This document shows, one piece after another, positions 35,500 to 46,695 of a stretch of 64,000 bases of DNA. The stretch comes from Trifolium pratense (lineage: Eukaryota > Streptophyta > Magnoliopsida > Fabales > Fabaceae). Position numbers and translations under genes: made by a program. Within the stretch, counting starts at the first letter, position 1, and the number at the start of each line of letters is the position of its first letter. The notes below the pieces were generated by a model. The model was not told where the DNA came from. It saw only the letters and a program-made list of their open reading frames with translations, and did no database searches. Location: positions 38,774,635 to 38,838,634 of the forward strand of contig NC_060063.1 of NCBI RefSeq assembly GCF_020283565.1, read 5' to 3'.

Positions 35500-36053
35500 G
35501 GGGAGAGTTATGAGCAAAGTATGTGTACATTTGAAAGGATGTTGTGGGTGTTAAATTTCATGTGCCTTGGTGTTAGTTGGAATGGGGAGTGAGATGGGGG
35601 AGTATTCCATTAACAATTTGTGTAGTCCAAAGTATTGCTACCCCACTTTTGAGAATCTTTGTTTTGTTTAGAGGAGAAAAATTATTCTAGAAGAAAGCTA
35701 GAGAGTTACAATATTATTAACCCGTGCAAAACGAATTTCTTGTATAGTAAATTAAGGTAATTGATTAGCTAGAGAATAATGAGGTAGGCAACCTTTAATC
35801 TATCCTAGCAATATACAGTATATTTGTGTGTGGTAAATTAAGATAATGTCCCTAAATTCTAGCTTAAGTATCAGAAATATCGAAATTGTTTGTGTCGGAT
35901 GTCATGATTGCAGTTCGAACTTCGGTCCCTCCACTTTATGTATGTAAGTTTTCAATGGCTTATCATTTCATTTATTTTTCCGAAAAAAATTTAGGCAATT
36001 GCTTGGCAAGAGAATAATGAGGTAGGCAATCTTTAATCTATCCTAGCAATATA
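35500..36053 (-). repeat. Conserved upstream flank of FPF1 copy 2 with a local duplication
   Basis: Read on the minus strand, 35515-35830 matches 51020-51200 upstream of copy 3 ('CCTCATTATTCTCTAGC', 'AATCAATTA', 'AACAAAACAAAGATTCTC'). Within it, 'AGAGAATAATGAGGTAGGCA' and about 40 more bases occur twice (35756-35815 and 35993-36053), a diverged direct duplication about 237 bp apart. Confidence 0.7.
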
Positions 36054-36761
36054 TATTTATGCTATTGGTTAATAAAAATATAAGTTTGAAAGAATGTGCA
36101 GAAATATAATTTGTATTTGGATGTGGTGAGGAATAAATTTGTTTATGTAGAAAGGAGGATGCTCATGCATTGTATATAATAAATGAATAATATGCTTTTT
36201 TAAAAAAGTTATTTTATGGTTTGTGGGGAATTGGATATTAATTATCAAGAATGGATATATTGTGTGGGTGGGGACCAAAGATGAGAGGAACATATCTCAA
36301 TTAATTTTGGTCGTTAATTTGGTGTGAAAAATAACAATGTTCTTAATTGTCATTAGGTCGACATACATGTGTATCGGTGTATGGAGACGCTATTCAAGCA
36401 ATTGTTTTTGCTTATGGTGCCTAACTAACTTAGTCAAAGGGGTTATGCAGATACTCAGGAGAGGAGTGATAGTACAGGACAACAGATGTTAGGCATCAAA
36501 TTTTATTTTTTTTACTCTATATATGTAATCTAAAAATTATACAATTAATATTAATATTTTTTTGTATAAGCTTAAACCATTAGAAAAAAAAAAGAGTAAG
36601 CTTAGATTGAACCACAAATGACGTACTCCGATCCGTATGTATATATATAATAAATTTGGTAAAAGAAAAAAAAAATACGCACCGAAAATCTCAAGGACGA
36701 TGTCGACTTGAGTATGCTAATTGTTATTTTAATAATAATAAAAAAAAAGGTTTTTGTATGA
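36054..36761. other. Intergenic sequence
   Basis: No gene is supported. Confidence 0.4.
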
Positions 36762-36770
36762 TTAATTATA

Positions 36771-37072
36771 GGCTTAATTAGTAAAATCATTCTTAAAGAC
36801 ATTTTTGGTTTTATATTGGTCCCTTAAAGAAGAAAAAAAAGTCCAAATAGGTCTCTTAAAGAAAAAAAGTCTGAATAGGTCCCTTAAAGACATACCCGTT
36901 AATCAGTTTGGTCCTATTCGGACTTTTTTATAGGACCAAACTGATTAACAGAGATGTCTTTAAGGGACCTGTGACCTTTTTTTCTTTAAGGGACTTAATC
37001 GGACCTTTTTTTCTTTAAGGGACCAATCTGAAACCAAAAATGTCTTTAAGGGGTCATTTTACTAATTAAGCC
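36771..37072. mobile_element. Foldback MITE with 9-bp TSD (Mutator-type)
   Basis: The 302-bp element is nearly all inverted repeat: GGCTTAATTAGTAAAATCAT at the left, its complement at the right, and a palindromic centre ('AATCAGTTTGGTCCTAT'). Several 'GGTCCCTTAAAGA' copies recur inside. A perfect 9-bp TSD, TTAATTATA, lies at 36762-36770 and 37073-37081. Confidence 0.9.
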
Positions 37073-37091
37073 TTAATTATAGTAGTAGTTC

Positions 37092-37220
37092 CTTCTTTTT
37101 TTTTGTCAAGTAGCCTAATAGTCAGAAATTCTACTTTTAAGATAAATAAGTGAGGTATTCAGTGTTCGAATTAGGACTCCTGCATATATAATGTGATGTC
37201 CCTATCAAGTTATGCAACAT
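37092..37220 (-). mobile_element. tRNA-derived SINE, inverted copy
   Basis: Read on the minus strand it shows 'GCATAACTTGATAGGGACAT', a B-box-like 'TTCGAACACTG' and the body end 'GGCTACTTGACAAAAAAAA', the same family as 30650-30785. It is diverged. Confidence 0.7.
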
Positions 37221-37642
37221 AGAAGCGATAGCTTTCTAACCCGCATCCCATCTATTACTAATATATTAAAATTGATTACCACCAAAATTACTTCTTTATC
37301 CTTATTGCTTTTAACCACGTTGCAAGTTTTATATCTTTCATTGTAATTTCACTAAAAAAAATGGAAAAAAAATATAGAAAGAAAGAATATAAGATAAATA
37401 CCAAAAAAATATAAAAAAAGAATATAAGATAAATACACAAAAAAAAATATTATTTGCTTAAAAATAGAAACAAAACAGATTATAGATTGGATCAAAACAA
37501 AACAATCTATACTCATAAAAATAGCAACAAAAGAGATGAATACGATGAACTCAATTTTTTCACTAAAAAAAATTGAAAATAAAATAAAATAAAAGATAAA
37601 TAAAATAAAATTATTATATACTTTAAAATAAAAATAAAATAG
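37221..37642. other. A-rich intergenic sequence
   Basis: The A/T content is extreme (repeated AAAATAAAAT and AATATAAGATAAATAC). Minus-strand frames rich in F, I and Y here are composition artefacts. Confidence 0.6.
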
Positions 37643-37647
37643 ATTAT

Positions 37648-39053
37648 TGATGACAGTCAATTAGATGGTATTTTTAGTAGTAAATTAGTATAGTTTTAAT
37701 ATCAATTGAAGCTCGGAAGCAAGCAAATACCTGAAAAAGTGAAGATACTTTGCCCGGAAGTAAGAAAAGTGGAAAAAACATCAAAAAAGGGAAAAACATA
37801 ATAAACAGCGGAGCCCATCGTACCCACGATGAGATCCGGCGTGGCGCGATGAGAAGGCGGTTAAAATTGAAGAAAATCTTCTTCATCGTACCACGATGGC
37901 TTGCCATCGTGGCACGATGAAGACTTGAAAAACACGCAGAGAATCTGAGGAAATCTTCCATCGCACCACGATATGATCCATCGTGGCCACGATGAGGCGA
38001 AAATACACGCCATCGTGGCCACGATGGGTAGGATGGATGCGCAGAAAAAGTTCAAACCCAGCTGAAAAACTATAAATAGAGTCTTTCTCCTCCACTATTA
38101 CTTATTCAAAAATATTGAGAACAATTCAATATTCACAAGAGAGTTAGGAGAACTCTAAGGAAGAGACAAGGAGGCTCAGGTGCTCCAAGGGCATAAGGGT
38201 AATCTTTATACTTTCTTTTCCTTATTGTTTTATTATGGTGTTTAGTAGCTAAACCCCATCAAGGTTAGGTCAAGTAGATGAACTCTCCTATGAATGCTTG
38301 AGAACATGTAATCTGGTTACTTCCAAGTTTATATATAAGTTGCTATTCATTTATTATCTGTCAGTATTTGTATTTATCATTTTGTACACTGTTAGTAACT
38401 AGGGCCGAAGTGGATACCATGACACATCTAAGGCTTCGTAAACAAAGGGATATTATAACCCACTTACATGAGACCATTAAATTCAGTATTTGCGGTGAGG
38501 TTAGAGATTAAGAATCACACATAGTTAAATTTTGTACTGTTAGTAGGGAACCAGTCAAACTAGAGAACTTGTTAAATTAGGAACCTCTAAAGGTAAATCT
38601 GCCCGTTAAAAGGCTGAACTCGTTAAGGTAAGGACAAGAAGTAACGAAGGCTAAACTTAGTTTGATTGATTCACCCTAAGCAAATTACAATAGAAGTAAG
38701 TATAGTTAAACTAAGCTTACTTTAATAGAAATTAATCTCCAGATAATACGTCAATAGTAAGCAGATATAACGCCAGTTACCAAGCAGGACTAGGTGAGGA
38801 ATTCGAAAAGTACTTAACCACTTGTTCTCATCTGAAACTCAAACCTTTACTCTCAATTGCTCTTTACTTTAATTGCTATTTAATATTACTTGTCAACTCC
38901 CTTTCTAAACAAACAAAGCGAATACAAAACTTCCCACTTAAAAGAGCATTAATTCTTAATCAAACTAGTAACTTTGGCATAATTCATGTGGAGACGATAA
39001 CTTACTACTTTATTACTTGGTAGCGATTCTGTACACTTGCAGAACCACCGTCA
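37648..39053 (+). mobile_element. Solo LTR of a gypsy-type element
   Basis: 1406 bp, TGATGACAGTCAATTAG...AACCACCGTCA, with a perfect 5-bp TSD, ATTAT (37643-37647, 39054-39058). The 3' end ('TGTGGAGACGATAACTTACT' through 'GTACACTTGC') resembles LTR ends of large plant gypsy elements (Athila/Ogre type); the family is inference. A TATA-like 'CTATAAATAGAG' (about 38069) is a plausible promoter. Such solo LTRs arise when the two LTRs of one element recombine and delete the interior. Confidence 0.85.
37815..38035. repeat. Cluster of ATCGTGG/CCACGAT palindromes in the solo LTR
   Basis: At least five near-palindromes of the type CATCGTGGCCACGATG occur within 220 bp just upstream of the putative TATA box. 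They could be protein-binding sites or form hairpins. Confidence 0.75.
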
Positions 39054-39132
39054 ATTATAACTTTATAAGAATATAAAAATTGAAACATAAACAATATTTT
39101 TCATAAAAAAACATAAACAATATACTATTAAC

Positions 39133-39135
<3 letters not shown>

Positions 39136-39216
<81 letters not shown>
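39136..39216. repeat. (AAT)n microsatellite
   Basis: About 27 uninterrupted AAT units. Confidence 0.97.
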
Positions 39217-39218
<2 letters not shown>

Positions 39219-39626
39219 TAATACAATAAATTTAATTACTATCAAATTTACTAAATTATCAAAAATATTCATAATCAAACTTCTAATTTTTTTTATTAAA
39301 AAATACACGAAACCATTATTTATGAGAGATATATAAAAAATTGTATAATTTATCATTGATAATTCTAATCAAATTTATTTATTTAATAAGTTTGACGAGA
39401 AATAGCACAATAGTTTCACTTATATTTTAACAGTATTATGTAATAAATTTTTAAATATTTTATTCTAAATCAATTTTCTACCATAATATAATGAAAAATT
39501 TAAATATCGAATAAAAATAAATTATTGTGTTCTTATAAAGAAAAATTTAATGACCCATGCGAATGCACGAGTCTTTAAACTAGTACATATATAAAAGGAA
39601 AAGATTTTTGGTAATTAGGTAACCCA
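39217..39626. other. AT-rich intergenic sequence
   Basis: Nothing recognisable. Confidence 0.4.
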
Positions 39627-39890
39627 CGTTTTTTTTAACAAAAATATTAATGTATTAATAAAGAGTAAAATAAGTACTTAATCCTTACGGAACAAAAAAG
39701 AAACGGTAAAGCCAGAATTGCTTTGTAAACAACATAGAAGATTGTTACACCAATTGAAAAATAAGTATTCTGATTTGCACCTTATTCTATCGCTAAATTC
39801 CATAGCCAAAAGATGAATTTAATTTGATCAAGCATAGCAGAAAAATCAGCAATCTCACCTCTAAATGAAATATTATTTTTATACGACATA
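39627..39890 (-). mobile_element. Probable LINE 3' fragment
   Basis: A T-run is followed by 'AACAAAAATATTAATGTATT' and 'GATTGTTACACCAATTGAAAA', which resembles the LINE 3' ends at 32268 and 56771. It is truncated and diverged. Confidence 0.45.
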
Positions 39891-40478
39891 AACACCAATA
39901 TATTGTTAACCAAATCAAATTATCTAACCCTCATACAGTCATACCTTTGTTGGATTTAACAAGAGAATCAAAAGAAGGAAAGAGAAAAAAAATCAACCCC
40001 CTTCCTGTAAAGTAGAATCAAAACCCTGCCGCAATTTAAGATTTTTGGTAATTATAACAACTACACAAATCCGTTGTGATTTGATGATTTGATAGTAAAT
40101 TAACTAATCCTTGAGAGAAAATTTTACCCTCTATGTATTCTTACTCAATTACGTTTTATAACACATAGGTTTGATCCGGTATAATCAGTTTCCCTCAAAT
40201 CTCTCTCTTTTGTTTTCCTTTTCTTTTTGTAAGCATGTCCCTCAAATCTTTAATTTGAACTTCTTTAGAAAACATGATTAATATATAAAAGTTTTTTTTT
40301 TTTTTTTCAATTCTCTATTACAATTCTGCATTTTTTTTCTCTTACCTTCTTTTATATAGCCATGCAAGATGACTTTTGTATAACATCAAAAAAAAAAAAA
40401 AGCACTTTTTGTATAGTACCATGCACTCCTCATGGTATGAGCAACATTATAATATTTTTCATCTGTGCATGATAAGTG

Positions 40479-40482
<4 letters not shown>

Positions 40483-40552
<70 letters not shown>
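40483..40552. repeat. (AT)n microsatellite
   Basis: About 35 uninterrupted AT units. Confidence 0.97.
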
Positions 40553-40555
<3 letters not shown>

Positions 40556-40779
40556 CTTAAGTGTCTTTTCCTTATAAATGGACAAATAATAGATTTTCAT
40601 AAACTTTATTTTTTGTGGTTACAATTAAATTATGAATTTGTCTAATGAGGATGTCAATCAATTAAATGTTTGGAGAGTTCTAGGTTACTAATAGAATTTC
40701 TAGTAGATTTAGAAAATGTCAATCACACAACAACAACTTGGGAGAGAATAAAAAATAGATGTAGATTCCAAATCACCCA

Positions 40780-40965
40780 ATCAAAAAACTTGGGTGAGTC
40801 ATAAAAAATGTAGGGCTTTAGGGCACACATATTATTCTCTTTGACACAACACCATGGTTGTGACTCTACTTCAATTTCCCATCTTCTCCTCGTGCTACAT
40901 ATGGTCCTATGAATATGATTGAATAATACTCATCATAATTTGCCTAATAATTAAGTCAATCTAGC
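40780..40965 (+). repeat. Copy B of the repeated non-coding block
   Basis: It contains 'ATGTAGGGCTTTAGGGCACA', 'ACACCATGGTTGTGACTCTA', 'TTTCCCATCTTCTCCTCGTG' and 'GAATAATACTCATCATAATT'. It has the same orientation as copy A (29690) and is inverted relative to copies C (62.4 kb) and D (63.4 kb). Confidence 0.7.
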
Positions 40966-41055
40966 TTAAATTCCTTTTGTTGCCCATGGGACCAATTAAG
41001 TCACCGTCTTTAATTCATAATAATGCACACCCTCAATTATTGATGATAACGTATT

Positions 41056-41720
41056 TTGTGAATTCTTGCCGAAAACCACACCAATAATCAATAGTAGAAC
41101 TAACTATCTATAGTGTGTGGGACAAATAGATTGAAGCAACCAAATCAAACATGGATAAGCAATTTAAACAAACAAGCTAAAACTACCGAAAGCGATAAAT
41201 AATACGAATAATTTGTTTACCCAGTTCGGTTATAACAACCTAGTCTGGGGGAGAAAGAGCTCTCGGTTCCACTATCAATGAAAACTTGATTACAAAATAT
41301 TCAACCACAAAAAGTTACAAGATTTAGAGATTTTCTAAATCTACCCTTTTCCCGAATCTCTTCCCGTGACCAAGAGATTCAATCAATAAATGTTTCTAAG
41401 GCGTTACAATCGCTTCCCCAACCCTAGAGATTACCCAAGAGAAACCCTCTAACACTCTAGCCTTCATGTTGGAACCAAAACCCTAAAAATCACATTTTTC
41501 TCCCTCTTACCACTGCTGCAAAAAACAGATCTGCAATTATATAGCAGCATAAACAGTGTCACGCCCCCAGCGTGAACAGTGCCACGCCCTGCATGGTCAC
41601 CAGCAGAAAATCAATTTCCTGCTACAACAATCACGTCCCGCGTGGTACTCTGTTCCTGCATCAATTTTCTGTTCAATTTGAAGGCAAATCTCAACAACGT
41701 ACTCTATACTTTAATCCTTT
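41056..41720. other. Probable LTR-retrotransposon LTR fragment
   Basis: The 'TTACCCAGTTCGGTTATAAC' and 'AGTCTGGGGGAGAAAGAGC' segments look like plant LTR sequence, and 'CACGCCC' repeats near 41560 are GC-rich. I found no partner LTR, TSD or coding sequence. Confidence 0.35.
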
Positions 41721-41736
41721 AAAAATTAAAAAGTTT

Positions 41737-41845
41737 TCAGTCACTAGTTTTGGTCTAGTGGTGAGAAATTTATTAGATAGTACGCATGAGATCATAGGTT
41801 CGATCTTCGTTGTCCACGTCCTAAACCAAAAAAAAAAAGAAGTTT
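41737..41845 (+). mobile_element. Short tRNA-derived SINE
   Basis: The A-box-like 'TTTTGGTCTAGTGGTGAG' and B-box 'GGTTCGATCTTC' (41798-41809) precede an A-run near 41828. It is only about 110 bp and has no extra body. Confidence 0.65.
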
Positions 41846-41971
41846 TCTTTTTCTTCTTCAGAAAGTAGCTGCATTTGGTCTAATATTTTCTTGGTGGAAT
41901 AACGTTTTCATGTTCATTCACACTAACAAATATGTTGCCTAATTTTATTTTTAAATAATTTTGTTTTAATG

Positions 41972-42110
41972 AGGTTTTTTTTTTAACAGCAAAAAGAGTA
42001 TATATTAATGTAAAAAGGTAACATAACAAGATGTACTTAACCCACATCCAATCAATACAAGAAAATCTAATGTGCTAATAATCTTTTTCCCCATCAAAAT
42101 GGAATTACCT
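41972..42110 (-). mobile_element. Possible LINE 3' fragment
   Basis: A T-run, then 'AACAGCAAAAAGAGTATATA', followed by sequence of the same style as the other truncated LINE tails here. The match is weak. Confidence 0.35.
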
Positions 42111-42276
42111 AATTATATACAGTTAAAATGACAAACACATCGTTCATAAAATAAATAAGGTGAATTAGTCTTTTCGATAATAACCATTTCTACTAATTGT
42201 ATCTTTTCAAAAATGTCCTCCGACCTTCGAACCTTCGCCTCAAAAATCCTTTCATTTCGCGTATGACAAAGTACTA

Positions 42277-43652
42277 TAACCACTTATAGATTTTGTCTCG
42301 TCTGAATCAGAGATCCAGTTAGCATCACTATATCCTTCTAATACAGCGGGAAATCCACTATACTCAATACCATAATTCATGGTACCTCTCAAATATTTCA
42401 AAACTCTAACAAGTGCCTCCCAATGATCCTGAATAGGATTATGTGTATATCTGCTCAATCTACCTACTGCACCTGAAATATCAGGTCGTGAGAAATTCAT
42501 CAAATGCAGTAAGCTCCCTATAATTTGGGCATATTGAGTTTGATCTACAGAGTCACCTCTATTCTTTTTTAATTGAGAGTTAACATCATAAGGGGTACTC
42601 ACATACTTGCAGTCATAATAATTAAACTTCTTTAGAAGTTTCTCAACATAATGTTCTTGAGATAGTATTATACTATCATCCTTCCTTATGATTTTAACTC
42701 CCAAAATTACACTCGCCTCTCCCATGTCTTTCATATCAAATTTAGAAGCAAGAAAAGACTTGGTTCTAGTCACAATATCAATACAAGTACCAAAGATAAG
42801 CATGTCATCAACATATAAGCATATAATGACACATTCATTATTCACAGATTTAGTGTATACACATTTATCAACTTCAATGGATAAAAAACCATCACTAATT
42901 AAAACTTGATTAAATTTCTCATGCCATTGCTTTGATGCTTGTTTCAAACCATATAATGATTTAAGAAGTTTACACACTTTATTTTCTTGGCCAGAAACTA
43001 CACATCCTTCGGGTTGTGACATATAAATTTCTTCTTCTAAATCACCATTTAAAAAAGCTGTTTTGACATTCATCTGATGAATAACTAGTTTATAAATTGA
43101 TGCAAGAGCTATTAAAACACGAATTGATGCAATTCTAGTTACCGGAGCAAAAGTATCAAAATAATCAATATTTTGTTTTTGAGTAAAACCTTTAGCTACT
43201 AATCTAGCTTTATATTTTTCAATAGAACCATCATGTAAATATTTTTTCTTAAAAATCCATTTACAACCAATGACTTTAGCTCCTTTAGGTAAGTCAACTA
43301 AAGTCCAGGTATGGTTTCTAGAAATTGAATCCATTTCAATTTTAATAGATTCTTTCCAAAATTTTGCATCAGGAGAAGAAATTGCTTCATAAAAATTTTT
43401 AGGTTCATCTTCAACAAGATATGTATAAAAATCACTTCCGAAGGATGTCTCTTTTCTTTGTCTTTTACTTCTTCTTAAATCATTACATGGATTTTTACTT
43501 GAAATTTCTAATGAAGGTTGCTGAACAACACTTTCAGTTTTAAGAGGAAAAATATTTTCCAAAAATTCTGCATTTTTAGTTTCAATAATAATGTTACAAG
43601 AAAACACATCACTTTTGAGAACAAGAAATCTATATGCAGCAAGCATAACCAA
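42277..43652 (-). pseudogene. Copia 1 Pol, RT and start of RNase H
   Basis: The frame covers the end of integrase ([16 protein letters not shown]), the spacer, and reverse transcriptase: [53 protein letters not shown] and YVDDMLIFG, then [10 protein letters not shown] of RNase H. The motif A aspartate is replaced by asparagine (MNVKTAF instead of the usual MDVKTAF), which should kill polymerase activity. The readable frame runs on to a stop at 42252 through non-copia sequence. It is separated from the upstream pol frame by a small deletion and frameshift near 43630-43652. The missing RNase H end is at 19166-19556. Confidence 0.88.
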
Positions 43653-45666
43653 TAAATAAACAATCAGAGGTCTTAGAACCTATTTTTCTCTTTTTAAGAT
43701 CAGGTAACATCACTTTAGCTAAGCACCCCCACACTTTCAAATATCTAAGGTTTGGTTTATAACCTTTCCACAATTCATAAGGTGTTTTTCCAGTTTTCTT
43801 ATGAGGAGTTCTATTTTGAACAAAACATACAGTTAACAAAGCTTCACCCCAAAGGTTGTTTGGTGCAGAGGAACTAACTAGCATAGCATTCATCATTTCT
43901 TTTAATGTCCTATTTTTTCTTTCGGCTACTCCATTTGATTCGGGAGAATAAGGGGGAGTTAATTCATGAATTATTCCTTCTTTCTCACTAAAATCATTAA
44001 AAGAAATGTACTCTCCTCCTCTATCAGATCTAACCCTTTTAATTTTCCTACTCAATTGATTTTCTACCTCAGCTTTGTATAAAAGGAATTTATCAAATGC
44101 TTCATCTTTATGTTTCAACAAATAAACTTTAGTGAATCTAGAAACGTCATCTATAAAGGTTATGTAATATTTATTGCCTCCTCTAGACATGGTTTGTTTC
44201 AAATCTCCTAGATCAGAATGAATTAAACTAAGGGGTTCAGATTCACGTGGGACAAATTTGCATATCTTCTTAGTTAATTTTGATTCTAAACAAATGTCAC
44301 ATTTATCAAATTGCTTATTTTTTAAAGTGATCAATCCAAGAGTATGCAATTTCATAACATAGGAAGAACTAATATGTCCTAATCTAGCATGCCATATATC
44401 ATAAGAGTCAATCAAATAAGCAGAAGAAGAAACATTACTATTAATAACTTCATAAATGTTGAGTACAAAGAGGCCCTGATCACAATAACTTTTTCCCACA
44501 AAAACATTATTTTTTGTCATTACAATCTTGTCAGACTCAAATGACACTTTAACCCCACCCTTGTTCAATAGAGCCACAGAAATTAAGTTGGTTCTGATCT
44601 CAGGCACATGCAGCACCTCAGTTAAAGTCAAAGTTTTTCCTGATGTGAGTTTGAGCATAACTTTTCCTTTTCCATGAACAGCCACAGTACGAGAGTCGCC
44701 AAGATAAACTTGTTCTTCTCCATCCCCCATAGCAGTGTAGGAGGTGAACGCATCTTTGTTAGCACAAATATGTCTGGTAGCTCCAGAGTCTATCACCCAC
44801 TTACTCACATCAGTCACAATATTCGCTTGAGAAATGACCGCAACAATAACATCATTATTTTTATCATCTCCTTCAGCCAGGTTTGCCCTTGGCTTGGGAG
44901 GATTGTCATTTCCCTTGCGATATCTACATTGAGGTGCATGATGGCCTGGCCTGCCACAAACATAACAGTCTCCTTTTCTCTTAAAGGTGGGTTTAGTAAC
45001 ACGAGGAACATAATTATTATTATTGTGATCAGGTTTACTCTCAGACTTTTGATCATACCTTGATTTTTGAGACTTATGACGAGTTTTGTTCTGTACCAGA
45101 TTCGCTTTTGCAGCTAATGCTTTTGCCTTTGCAGCCTTGCTCTCTTTTCTGTTGGTATCCTCAATGATGATGTGAGTGATTAAATCAGCCAGAGGTAACT
45201 GCTTTTGTTTGTGTTTGAGCTGATTTTTGTAATCTTTCCACGATTTCGGAAGTTTTTCTATGAGGATCCTAGCAATAAACGCATCTGGAAGAGTGATGTT
45301 TTCAGTTTTCAAATCATCCACTAGATTGTGATATTCATTAATCTGCGTCTTGATGTCCTTCTCTTCGACCATTTCCCACCGATAATAATTACCGATGACA
45401 AATTTCTGTTTTCCAGCATCTTCAGCAGTATACTTGGTAGCCATTGAATCCCATATCTCCTTTGCTTCATCAAATTCTTCAATTTTTGTAACGTCGGGAA
45501 ACTGTTTTGCGTAGATGACGGTTGGAACGAGAACGACGTGTTGATTTGAAGCGCCGCCATTGTTGTCGTGTTGATTTGAAGCGCCGCCATTGAGATTGTT
45601 GGAGAAATTTACCGTTTTGCGAACTTGCGGCGAACCTGCTGTTGTTATAAGGATTTTTTCACGCAA
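43630..45666 (-). pseudogene. Copia 1 Gag, protease and integrase
   Basis: A long minus-strand frame runs from the LTR edge. It holds a Gag remnant (EAKEIWDSMATKYTAED, about 49-180), a CCHC zinc knuckle near 233-246 (CYVCGRPGHHAPQC), a protease core near 292 (WVIDSGATRHIC), the integrase zinc finger (HARLGH... CDIC near 425-460), and the catalytic D,D,E region (IHSDLGDL, SDRGGEYISF, PYSPESNGVAERKNR). The N-terminal part of Gag appears deleted between KIEEF and DEAKEIWD. The leader has a doubled 'ATGGCGGCGCTTCAAATCAA' unit that puts the first ATG out of frame. The true start is uncertain. It ends with a frameshift at YACCI. It is not functional. Confidence 0.88.
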
Positions 45667-46281
45667 GTAGATGTTGTTCTGCTACTGTATCAGTGTACCA
45701 AAACCTGCAATGAAAGAAAACAACGATTTGATCCGAGACGTGCTGAACGCACTGTCCTCAAGGATTTATCCGCTGTTATGCGCAAATCCCCCCGGATTTA
45801 ACAGACCCTTCTCAATGAGGTAACAAAACTAGCAAGAAATAATTTGAAACAGGTTGATGTTAAACCTCAGAGTGAGACAATATGTGAGGGAAGTAAATAA
45901 TGAAACAAAGAAATCTGGTTTTGAGAAAGAGTGAATTTTGTTTCTGTCTCAAAGTTTTTTCTCTGTATCTTCTCATGCTCTACTGATACATATTTATACA
46001 AGGTCAAGAGCTTCTTTTCCTTTTGAATGTTGTAGACTCCTTAAGTGGCTATTAAGATTAGGATTTGTTTGTTACAAAACAATGAAAATAATAATTTATG
46101 TCAAAAAAAAATAAAATGAAAATAATAATTATTAGGATGAGCAGCTGTTACTTATCAAAAGGAAAAGAAACCTACAATTACTTTTGAAATAAATCATTAT
46201 TATTATTATTATGAAACAAATGCCTCGTATATAGGCTTACAAAGTTGGTAATCAATGATCCATACTATTCATTCATTCACA

Positions 46282-46325
<44 letters not shown>
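45597..46325 (-). repeat. 5' LTR of copia element 1 (main part)
   Basis: It matches the plus-strand LTR at 20171-20965 along most of its length. The 5'-most 21 bp (50872-50892) are separated from it by copia 2. It carries a TATA-like 'TATAAATATG' on the minus strand near 45995. The inner end is TTTCTCCAACA at 45597. The part 46216-46325 is scrambled and listed separately. Confidence 0.8.
46216..46325. repeat. Scrambled copia-2 LTR pieces plus (AAT)n
   Basis: Two pieces of the copia 2 LTR appear in the wrong order: 'ACAAATGCCTCGTATATAGG...ACAAAGTTGG' comes first, then 'GGTAATCAATGATCCATAC...CACAAA', then about 14 AAT units. The switch points share short matches (ACAA, GTTGG, CACAAA/TAA). They lie directly against the complete LTR at 46326. 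Confidence 0.8.
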
Positions 46326-46327
<2 letters not shown>

Positions 46328-46449
46328 TTGGTAATCAATGATCCATACTATTCATTCATTCACAAATGCCTCGTATATAGGCTTACAAAGTTGGGCCATA
46401 AGTAGCCAAGCCCAATCAATCTAGGCCCAATAGCAAATGCTTCCTAACA
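46326..46449 (-). repeat. 3' LTR of copia 2
   Basis: 124 bp, about 97.6 percent identical to 50748-50871 (three mismatches counted by eye). Confidence 0.93.
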
Positions 46450-46695
46450 AACCCTCCCTTAAGCTGATCATTACAAACTGATCAACTTAAACTCCTACTT
46501 AAAAAACTCCTACTTAAAACTTCCAAAACATTACAAGTAAAAAGAGTACAAATTGCAAAAAAACACAAATTGCAGAACCACAAGTTGCAGGCGCGCCTAT
46601 GAGCACAAGCAGTGCACCAAATCAAGCAAACCAAACTGCAAAACGAAACAGGCAAGACAAACATAACCACATTCCTGATGATGCAGCACACTAAA

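Noticed and set aside
35870..35985. Possible SINE with a B-box-like AGTTCGAACTTCGG
   Set aside because: No A box or tail, and it lies between the two copies of a local duplication; too weak.
37352..37660. Minus-strand frame rich in F, I and Y resembling membrane segments
   Set aside because: Produced by extreme A-rich composition on the plus strand and crosses the solo-LTR boundary.
39132..39356. Minus-strand frame ending in a poly-tyrosine run
   Set aside because: Artefact of the (AAT)n microsatellite; no family resemblance.
40376..40645. Plus-strand frame with alternating Y and I
   Set aside because: Artefact of the (AT)n microsatellite.
45321..45590. 89-codon frame starting MAALQINTT at the start of copia 1 gag
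   Set aside because: After about 20 codons it is out of frame with the recognisable Gag; the ATG may be the old start, displaced by small duplications, but the product is not a separate protein.
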